The position numbers and the translations under genes were made by a program. From Atherinomorus stipes (lineage: Eukaryota > Chordata > Actinopteri > Atheriniformes > Atherinidae), in assembly GCA_023101725.1 (NCBI GenBank), contig JALJCO010009114.1, positions 1 to 64,000 on the forward strand: a DNA stretch of 64,000 bases. Reading direction: 5' to 3'. Position 1 is the first letter of the stretch; the number at the start of each line of letters is the position of its first letter. This document shows positions 55,701 to 64,000 of this stretch, piece by piece. The notes under the pieces are model-generated. The model was not told the DNA's origin and searched no databases. It saw nothing but the letters and a program-made list of their open reading frames with translations.

Positions 55701-57900
55701 TACTGATGATTAATCCATCTTCCTTGATTCATCAACACTAACTCTATTATCTCCTTCGACTCTGCAGCTTCTCATATTCAATATTCCAAGTTAATATCCT
55801 ACGAGCGAAATTGCAATGATATAACGTTCCCTGAACAATGCAGCTCTTTCACTGCAGCTCTTTCTTTGCACAAGCCATACAGGAAAGGTTGCTGGGGATG
55901 GGAGGCTCACCTGAGCCAACTGCATTGAACCAAACTGGATCTGGGCAGGTGTTCAACATGGCCAGGTGCAAAGCAGCTGACACAGACATAGCTCCCAGTG
56001 CTATTTGTCACTGTAAATAACATTTGTTTCTTCTATATTAAAATTGGACAGGAGCACGCACCCAGCCAGTCTCTCATTCTCCTCTAATTTAGGCTGTTAA
56101 AAGAAAGGTCATGTGGGGAAACAGATGGCTTAACTTTAACTATGTGCTGAAAGTGAGAGCTGAAGGAGACGGCTGGCGTTTACCGCACATGTGGCATTCA
56201 CATAGTCGGAAGATAAATGCATGGAAGCAGATATGTTGAAAGGCTAAATGACGAGCAGATTTATTTACAAAGTGTGCATTTATGTGGCGTGTGTGAGATT
56301 TTGCTGCAGAAAATCCCATGAGAGGCTGCGGTCTGGGTCTGACACAACTTTATAAGTGTTTTCATGAAAAAAAAAACATCTGAGAAAACTGGTTTGTGTA
56401 ATATAGCTTTTGATCCTTTTGGAACCACGCATCATTAACAAAGTGAAGCAGACATTTCCGATTTTGCTTTTCTACGAGATGCTGTGTCAGAAGTAGATTT
56501 AAACTACCTTCCTTTTCCCCCTCTAATCATCCACCTCACTGAGACTATACAATGAAAAACTGTAAAACCAACTCAAAGTGCATCAGGGAGAAGAAAGGGT
56601 ACTTTTTCTGTGCTAGGGGACAGGACAATTAAAGTAAAATAAAGTCTGGTGAAGTTATAACAGCCTGGTGAACCTCCCAAGAGTATCATAGGAAGCTTGT
56701 GTAGGCAGTAAGGTGGGGAAGAACAGCAAACAGAATGTTGTCACACTTCCACTCCCTGTGGAGTCGAGCTAAAAGAAGGAGATACGCGGATCTGGAAACA
56801 GTACACTGCCTCCAGCTTCTGTTATTTTCTATCACAGCATTTGTGAAATTCCTGCTGATGAGGTGATTATACCAGAAAATGTGCTTCTTTTAGTCTGACT
56901 AGTAAATCTGATCTGTATAAATGGTTACCATAAAAGATGTTAGCTGGCACTGCAAGGTATTATTCAGCACTATGGGGTTTGTATGGGTCAGTGGAACATG
57001 TGTGTCTACTTTTTATTCCAGCATCTGACCCTGTTGTACGTTACAGCACACAAACATTGTGCAAACAATATTTGCTCAAGGGATTTTGTGCTGGGGAGAG
57101 GTTTTTGAGCCAACATTCACTGTCCACGGTTGTTAAGGTTCAATGGGCCTTTTGAAGTGAACAGAGACGGTGGAGTGTATGCTCTGTGACCGACCATTTT
57201 GTTTCAGCTTGCTCACCATTTCACCTAGTAACACAGCTGCTGCTGGGCCGATGTGAGATGAAAGTCGAACCCACACTTCAAAACCTACTGTTTCTGCATT
57301 CAGAGCTTTAAGATCCGAGGAAAAGAGTTTTCTGTAGGCTTTTGAAGCCGTTCTGGTGTGTCTTTGGGGGACGTTAAACTTTTCCAGTTTATGGAGCATC
57401 TGACAACGCTTTACTGGCAGTGCCAGACATGTTTTTAATGCAAGGTGCCACTTGGGTGCTCACACAGATCCTATCATCTGTTACTAGAGAATGTGTGTGT
57501 ACTTGTGACGATGTGTGCTGACACTAACATCTGCAAACAAGCCACAGCCTGCTATGAGTGTGACATAACATGGATCTTTTCACCCACCAACATCGACTAT
57601 AGTGTCAAACTGTACAAACCAGCCAAAGTGACGTGTCAAGAAGAGAGTTAAAGAGGCAGACGTATGACATCCTGGTGTTGTGGAGCTGCATCCAGGTTAC
57701 TGCATGTCCAAAATGGTCGTTGAGGAACAGATTGTCTGATGTGGAGCCGGATCAGGAAATTCTGGGCAACAAGCTGCTATCTTTTTCACACACTTTGAAC
57801 AATGATGCAACTAGTCACTGGATTGTTTTGGGCAAATGGGTTTTATGACAAAAACAAGGGTGGGGGGGACACCTGATCTTTCTCATTTATGATATCTGTC
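52790..57900. other. Non-coding stretch, no gene recognised
   Basis: 52,795-52,950 may be another diverged member of the repeat at 60,595 (shared GGTGTTTCCATT). The rest is mostly unique. The frames at 54,035-54,290 (plus) and 54,291-54,482 (minus) are not recognised. 55,300-55,700 is enhancer-like. Confidence 0.45.
55300..55700. promoter_or_regulatory. Candidate conserved non-coding element
   Basis: About 400 bases without repeats or frames, containing GTATTAATGCC, CGCCTTAATTAGGGG, TGCCTAATTATCTGC and ACATTTTAATGAGATG. This is a high density of homeodomain-type cores in moderately GC context, the strongest enhancer-like texture in the window. Conservation untested. Confidence 0.3.
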
Positions 57901-57901
57901 A

Positions 57902-58487
57902 TACACACTCAAAAATAGAGGTGCGAGACAGGAACATTTCTGTACCTGTAGGTACATTTTTTATAAATGTTTTCTCAAAAGTACAATATTGGTCTTTATG
58001 AGGCCAGAAGTACCTATATACTATTAAAAAAGGGTCCAAAGTAATATAAAGTACAAATTTGTACCATTTCAACCCTCAGGGTACCTGCAGCATTGAAAAA
58101 TGTGCGTAGCTTGTACAATAACTATAAATAGCAGTACTTCAAAACAGTATTATAATTATAGTTATTATATTATGATTTTCAGAATAATCTTAGTGATCAT
58201 AGTAATAATTATATGTATAATTCTACTATATGTGTTTGGCCTAATATTTATATAACAATTATTCATTTATTATTAGCATCTTTGATTGTTGTCATAATCT
58301 CTATTTTATTGACTTTTGTTCATTTTTAATTGGTTTAATTGTACTTTATTAACTCATACAGCTTGACTAGGTACAAAAATGGACCAGGACCAAAGGGTAC
58401 AGAAATGTCTTTCAAAAAGGATAACCCCCAGTGACAACCTTTTTACCCTTTTAAGTACAAATTGGTACCTCTATTTTTGAGTGTGTA
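57902..58487. mobile_element. TA-flanked MITE with perfect 20-bp TIRs
   Basis: The left end TACACACTCAAAAATAGAGG and its exact inverse at the right, including the TA. Adjacent AATTTGTAC/GGTAC-type inverted motifs lie near both ends. Length about 586 bases, non-coding. TA ends fit Tc1/mariner-type targets, but the CACTC start leaves an EnSpm-like alternative open. Confidence 0.8.
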
Positions 58488-58664
58488 GTGCTCGAGCCCT
58501 ACAGTACATATCAAACCAGCCTACAAACAGCGTTAAAGCTGCTTCTGTATGGAATCGGCATTTATTTGGCAGAAAACAGTAAATACGGATGAGACTCCTG
58601 CTTCAGAAGGTTGATCAGGAGCAGTACAAAAACACTCACTATGGACATGAGCTAAGCCCCAGAG

Positions 58665-59630
58665 TTGAAATTGACCTATGGCTAAGCCACACCCCCTCCA
58701 CTCACTCGGACAAACAATCAACATTCGGAGTTGCATGTGACATCTCGGGAGATGACAGCTGTCTGCATGGACAGCGGGCACGGGATCAAACAGAGAGACC
58801 ATGACAAGAAAAATAATTTTTAAAAAAAGATAAAAAAAACATTGTTCACAAGTCTAAAACTGTGAGTCCAAATCAAGCCTGTGGAGTCTCTGGAATGTGA
58901 TTAGTGTGCTCTTCCTCAGTTTCTTGCACAAACTACAGCACGGCTGCCGTTGTTGTGCCAAAAAGTGATCGTCTGCCAAAAACTGATTAAACAGCCACGG
59001 GAGCGGAGTAGAGTCTGGCTGCAGCTTGGAAGCCAGAGGTGTTTCGTTACAGACGTTACTACACCACAGCCATACTACACAGCAGCTATAGCTGACCTCT
59101 TATGTACCATTACCGAAGTACAAAAACTAGCACATTTGGCTAGCATTAGCTAACTTAAACTAACTTTAGAGATGTTAAATATAACTTCATATTTCTTTCC
59201 AGCAAAGTGACAATATGTTGCCTCAAATACGATGTTCCCTTACCTTAGAACAGATGTAGACATCCTTGTTAATTTCATCCATGTTCAGTTGATGTAAATC
59301 TGTGGTCTGCTGCATAACTTTATCCAAAGCAGACACTTTTCTTGTTTGAGATGTGGCTTTGGAAAGGGCAAAAAATACACCCCATCACCCAGCCTCTCCG
59401 GATATCTAGTGTTGGAGTTACATGTACCCCATGCACACTGTTTGACCATTTTAAACAAAAAAACAAAACAAAACACATAAAGACACATAAAAACAAACAA
59501 AAACGGACTAACTTCAATGCACTTCAACGGACGTTCAAGCAGAGAATGTCCAAGTGTATTGGGTTAACTGTGCGCATTGTGATTGGCTCATCGCATTTGG
59601 GGGCGTGGTTTAGACATAGGTCAATTTCAA
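58665..59630. mobile_element. DNA element with long TIRs and a THAP-domain exon
   Basis: Ends of about 35 bases are inverted copies with few mismatches: TTGAAATTGACCTATGGCTA then AGCCACACCCCC on the left; TTGAAATTGACCTATGTCTA then AACCACGCCCCC in reverse on the right. The dinucleotide AG abuts both ends (58,663-58,664 and 59,631-59,632), a possible 2-bp duplication. It carries a THAP exon reading inward from the right end. THAP domains occur in P, Kolobok and ISL2EU transposases; the short flank argues against P (8 bp) and Kolobok (TTAA). Confidence 0.7.
59244..59449 (-). pseudogene. THAP zinc-finger exon of a DNA transposase
   Basis: From Met at 59,449 the minus strand reads VKQCAWGTCNSNTRYPE, then GVYFLPFPKP and KCLLWIKLCSRP. 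These are the C2CH pattern (Cys-x4-Cys here), the FxPFP-like core and the conserved Trp of a THAP DNA-binding domain. A frame slip just after SRP is followed in another frame by LNMDEINKDVYICSK, the usual end of such an exon. Directly after it comes AAG/GTAAGG, a good splice donor (GT at 59,242-59,243). The final Cys-His half would be in the next exon, which I could not find. The DDE core is absent, so this is a dead or internally deleted copy. The frame upstream of the Met is 5' UTR. Confidence 0.75.
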
Positions 59631-59957
59631 AGATCAGACGTCCAGAAAGCTTCAAGCCCTCTGTCTGGTGTTCTGTTGAAATGTGGTAATTTGTCAAAAG
59701 CTACTGCAAACTAAAATGACAGGCCCGTCTATCTGCGCTACCCTGGTGTAATATGATGCCGCACGTACGTCTCGACAGGTAGGATGAAGTGACAGAACAC
59801 TGGCCAGCAACTCCAGATGGAGCTATTGTGCATAAGCTTGGCGCCAGTGTTCACCGGTAAGACATTGCAGAGCTTGAAGATTTGTTTCTTTTAAACACCC
59901 CCCCGAAAGGCAGAAAAACTGAAACATTTGCAGTCAGTGCCTAGTCTACAGTATATA

Positions 59958-60441
59958 CAGTCGTCCTCAAAATTATTCATACCCTCCAAAGGCAAAATTG
60001 ATAGTAGTAATTCAAATAACAAGAAACTCAAGAAATAGTGAAATAAAATATTGCTTTTGAATTGTGGTTGGAAATAATAATTAAAAAACAAATAAACAAA
60101 TGAACAAAACTGTCCCAGACACATTAGAGCACCTTTCCCTTGAACAGTGGACCAGAATACCTGTCAACAGCTGCAGAGGTCTTTTAGAACACCTGATTGC
60201 AGTGATTGTCTCAAAGTGTTGCTCAACAAAATTTGAGCTTCAGAGTCCTATCATGCTTGTTAACTTGTTTTATTTTTTGTGATTGTTTTTAATATTTCTC
60301 TCATTCACAAATCAAAATCAATGTCATGATTTTGATAGAATTTTTTTTTATTATTACTTTAGTCAATTTCAACTTATTTCACAGACAGATGATTTTTTTT
60401 CCTTCTTTAATGGGACCGGGTATGAATAATTTTGACGACTG
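59958..60441. mobile_element. Tc1/mariner-like MITE
   Basis: The left end CAGTCGTCCTCAAAATTATT and the right end in reverse CAGTCGTCAAAATTATTCAT share a TIR of about 28 bases differing by a CTC indel. TATA flanks at 59,954-59,957 and 60,442-60,445 contain the TA target. The interior is AT-rich and non-coding. Ends of this type are common in teleost Tc1-like MITEs. Confidence 0.88.
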
Positions 60442-60594
60442 TATATCTTATGTTACAATGTGGACACCTGCAGTTTATTGACAAATATGTGATGGCCCGT
60501 ATTTGTACGAATTTCATTTTTAAATGGCTGCACTTTCTATTCAGGTGCACTCAGTACGGGTAGTATGCATTTTGTGAGCAACACTTAAAAGCTG

Positions 60595-60850
60595 CGTTTC
60601 CATCACAGTTTTTCAGCAAAATAAAAGGGATATTTCTAAGATTTCGACAAGGTACAGTTGAGAGCATATTTGAAAGTAAAGTATTTGCAGGTGTTTCCAT
60701 TGAACGGTGTTTATAAGCTGTAATTCTTGCAAAAATCTCATCCCGCGAGATTCCACTATGAGGAGGATGAAATAATCTAATGCAGCTGGTAACATTGTTC
60801 AAGGTTTTCCACTTGTTGTGGAGCATTAGCCACAGCTTTTTAAGGCCATA
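60595..60850 (+). repeat. Dispersed repeat, uninterrupted relative of 50,800-51,500
   Basis: GCGTTTCCATCACAGTTTTT, then GCAAAATAAAAGGGATATTTC and GCAGGTGTTTCCATTGAACG, line up with both sides of the fold-back insertion at 50.9 kb. Repeated GTTTCCATT motifs suggest an old DNA element. Boundaries uncertain. Confidence 0.5.
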
Positions 60851-63424
60851 ATGTCTCATATTCCTTTAAAATTCCTTTGTAACATTTTGCAATAAGTTGT
60901 TTTTTTGCCATCAAGGATGGTGGTTATATTTTTCTCTTTAATTATAAGGAAGGAGATTTCAGTGTCCTCTTCAGTCTATAGAGTGAGCGTAAAAATGTTT
61001 TAGCAAAAGGTTGGAAAGAACATTTATGTAATTCTGCTTTAGATCTCGGCGTTAGGAAAGGTTCTGATTGGACAGGGGGTCTATGTGACATATTTACATC
61101 TACCCAGAGTAAATAAATTGGTTCCTGCTCTTTTTCTTATTAGCTACGACATGGAAAACCACATAATAATACAGATTTTCACTTTGATTTTGATTGTAGT
61201 TTTCTGCAACTCGACACTAACACGACAGCACTTCATTTCCAGTAGTTGGCTTGAGTCCAACGCTTGTTTCATGTGTGCTCTGACGAGCGCCATTGCAACA
61301 GTGCTGTACATAAAAGGGAACTAATGGTACAACATAATCACAAAATTTATGTATATATATATATACAGTATATATATATATATATATTTAAAAACAGTCC
61401 ATGAAAACCAGAAATCAACCAAAAAAGCATTTCTATATAACAAAAAAGGTCCTTCCAGAATCTACAGTCTTTATTAGCTTTTTATCTGTAACTAGCACAT
61501 TGTAAATGAAGCCTTTGTCCAGATGCATGTTATCAGATATGTGCTGGCTTCATTGAAAGATCAAAAATGTAGTTATTCCCAGAGACATTAGACAATACTG
61601 ATGGACTGTCAGATTGCACCAAACATACTGGACCCCATCTGAGAAGATTAAATTGATCTTTTACTCTCCTTATTAAGTTTATTCTTAGATATTTGAGCCA
61701 AAGAGCAAGAAAACTTTGTTTTTTAGGTTAACCACAGGTTGACGGTATGCAGTGCTCTGTGTGCTGTCTGAGCTGCCTGATTTTTATTGATGACCCCTGT
61801 GCTGTGTCTCAGTGACTTGCCCCTCTTTATTTTCAGAACTAGACTGTGTCACACACAGTAACACATTACCTGTGGTGTCATTTCTGGAAGGCAGACACCG
61901 AGGCTCCGATCAATGATACCATGTCCTTCTTCTGTGCCTTTCGATTACTTCTTCATCTGCACTTTTTTCATCGGCCTATGATCACTGAGCATACTTTCGC
62001 ATCAGGACTCAGAAGTATGCTTAAAGCTCATGTAGCATCCATCCATCCATCCATTTTAAATATTTACTTCTATGCAAATAAAAAGACTAGACAATTTTGT
62101 CTTCTGCAGTTTTATCAAGTTCCCCTCCCAAAAAATTACTTCCATAAAATTAAGAAAAGCTTTAAAAACATGTTTTATCAATATGGAAATAGAAGTGTTT
62201 AATTTAGAGCTTGAACTCTTTCTCTTATCTCTTCTGGAGGGTGGTGTGGTGGGGAGAAAAAAACAGGCTTGGTCTGCAATAACAGAAGCAATGATTCTGT
62301 GCCTCTGTCACGATGAAGTGTGCACTTCAGCTTGTGTTAATTAATACGGTCTAGCCTGATATGGAAATGAAGGAGCATCCTACTGATGGCGATGAGTGCA
62401 AACAAGGGCATCTTTAAATGATGCTTTTTTTTTCCTGCTCATTATTTTATATCAATTTTATTTCAAGCATTTTTACACCCCATACAATGCTACATCTCAC
62501 TGCAAGGCACATTGTATCTGAACTATTCTACCGTAAATACAATCATTGTGACCACTCAGTTAACTTTTAACCCTATGTTTTGGTTGACCTGCACAGAAAC
62601 AATGTAATTGAGTTAATCTCTTCAGAAAAGACAATAAGTCAGCTTTTTTCCTCAGGAGCTGAGTGTTCTGCATATTCAGCACAAATCAGCACAGATGCAA
62701 AACAAATGCTGACTGAAAGAGAAGTCAAGCGTTTGGCTAACTGAAGTCCTGAATGTTTTCCCCCAGGAGCTAAGAGGTGAAACTAGAACCTCAAGGACTG
62801 TTAATTGCAAAACAGAGATGTAACTAACAATGGATTGAGTACCTATTGGGAGTACTGGGAGAGCGCCCAATTGGCTAATTTGGCTGGTAAAGCTAAGGAC
62901 ACACTACGCGATTATTTGCCTGATTTTATCCAGGATTGTCAGTTGGGTGTAGTCTGTACCAGTTGGGGCTAGTTGGGTACAGACTGCTGCTACAATCTGT
63001 TAGTGTGTATGCTAAGTGACACAGATCTCCAAGTGTGTTATAGGAACCAACCCAACACAACTTCAGTCATATTCAATCAGATATGTTTGAAACCAAGACT
63101 GTAAAACAAAATTGATGTAGTATCTGGTCACCTCTGAAGAGGGGAAAGTGAAGCCAGTTGGGCGTTTCCCACCATCGCTATCTTGTTGTGTCGTGTGTGT
63201 CGTCACTCCTGGAAATTACTAAAATGGGCAAAGGCAAGGCCGCTCCGAGCCTTGGGGCAAATGATTGACAGCCTAGCTAAATGCTAACTGAACTAATCCG
63301 AAGTGAACAGGAATGAGCAAAGATAGGCGGGTTTGATGTGGCCTGCAAGCCGCTATTTTGGGATGGCTGACATAGACGGTCTGCATGCATCAGGATTCAG
63401 CCAGGTGCAATCCAAGTGCCGATG
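60851..63424. other. Non-coding stretch, no gene recognised
   Basis: Holds a TA microsatellite (61,352-61,388) and an ATCC microsatellite (62,036-62,053). A segment at 62,885-63,020 beginning AGCTAAGGACACACTACGCG resembles a DNA-element end without a visible partner. The GC-richer 63,120-63,410 block looks transposon-derived, but I cannot assign it. Confidence 0.45.
61352..61388. repeat. (TA)n microsatellite
   Basis: TA tract interrupted once by CAG. Confidence 0.9.
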
Positions 63425-63560
63425 TTGTGGGGCTGTGTTTAGCTGGCTGTTTACAAAGGAGGCTAAAGCTCCTCACCTCAGTCGGCTCTGGTTTGAATCC
63501 TGGCCTTGAGCTGCATGTCACTCCCTGGTCAACAAAGACCACCATACCAGGAAAAATATA
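63425..63560 (+). repeat. tRNA-derived SINE
   Basis: A-box-like TTTAGCTGGCTGTTTAC, B-box GGTTTGAATCCTGG and the following CTGCATGTCACTCCC are the head of a widespread teleost tRNA SINE. It ends in an AAATATAAATAAAT tail. Confidence 0.7.
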
Positions 63561-63739
63561 AATAAATAGTACTGCAACTAACAGGTGTACTATGGCTGGC
63601 ATTGACTCTTCTGTGGGAAAAGAAACTAGCAGAAAACCATCAAACAGAGCTCAGACTGGCTTGAAGTGATAGTCCAGGATGTTGCAGCATCGCTCCTTTT
63701 TAAGGATGCTTGTCACACTGTTTGGAATTAAGACATAAT

Positions 63740-64000
63740 TTAAAGGATAACTTTCTTTCTTTTCAACCTGGACCTTATATCTAGGAGTATATACAGTATG
63801 TGCATTTACTCACTGGTAAAATTTCTGTATCACTTTGAGTCCTTCGGAAGATATTACGTTGAGTTGCCCTTCGGTGTACATCCAGTATAATGGCAGAGAT
63901 GGGGCAGTCACTATATAAGACATTATCTGCAGCAAAACTCCTTGATTTTTGCCAATACTCAAAGCAGAATGAATTTACGAATGAGTACTATTGTCCTGTG
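63740..64000. mobile_element. TTAA palindromic fold-back element, copy C (cut by window end)
   Basis: Starts at TTAA 63,740-63,743 with TTAAAGGATAACTTTC, followed by the shared arm CAACCTGGACCTTATATCTA, AATTTCTGTATCACTTTGAG and CCTTCGGAAGATATTACG. It is uninterrupted across the points where copies A and B hold hAT insertions. The second arm lies beyond 64,000. Confidence 0.85.

Noticed and set aside
1..64000. CRISPR array, prophage, operon or bacterial defence system
   Set aside because: No regularly spaced repeats, no ribosome binding sites, no long dense ORFs; repeat families are clearly those of a teleost.

Overview
This window looks like non-coding nuclear DNA from a ray-finned (teleost) fish, most likely a percomorph. 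It is AT-rich and full of microsatellites. It carries a teleost-type repeat set: Rex1-like and L2-like LINEs, tRNA-derived SINEs, a BEL/Pao LTR element, and many short DNA transposons with clean terminal inverted repeats (TIRs) and target-site duplications (TSDs). I found no host protein-coding exon, no functional tRNA or rRNA gene, no CRISPR array and no prokaryotic operon. Every recognisable protein domain belongs to a mobile element, and all are truncated or decayed. The window is best read as a large intron or gene desert; the species is not identifiable from it.

Layout. 1-9.2 kb is mostly unique AT-rich sequence with microsatellites and a few conserved-element-like patches. 9.2-13.5 kb is a stacked pile: a minus-strand Rex1-like LINE is interrupted by a GGGCCC-ended element and by a TAA-flanked PIF/Harbinger-like element; that element contains a tRNA SINE, which is itself split by an L2 LINE. 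17.4 kb has a LINE 3' tail. 18.2-19.6 kb is a BEL/Pao integrase and 3' LTR remnant. 20.3-21.2 kb is a striking C-depleted, G/A-rich tract that starts as a recognisable but corrupted copy of a fold-back repeat at 50.9 kb. 22.9-24.5 kb is a TTAA-flanked palindromic element interrupted by a hAT with a BED-finger remnant. 31.0-32.1 kb is a Tc1/mariner-like deletion derivative carrying a retroposon. 36-38.5 kb holds a SINE, a second Harbinger-like copy with a TTAA MITE inside it, and a fold-back element. 41.2-44.0 kb is another three-level nest. 47.3-52.7 kb holds a solo TTAA MITE, two hAT MITEs with 8-bp TSDs, and two fold-back elements. 57.9-60.4 kb is a run of three TIR elements, the middle one with a THAP-domain exon. 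63.4-64.0 kb has a SINE and the start of a third palindromic element that runs off the end.

The genes do not form a pathway. The informative content is the insertion chronology: several insertions can be ordered because the host element reads through in frame or matches an uninterrupted copy elsewhere in the window. I did not find a convincing new biological system. The most unusual items are the C-depleted tract, the nested stacks, the THAP element with long TIRs, and a few repeat-free segments that resemble conserved non-coding elements.
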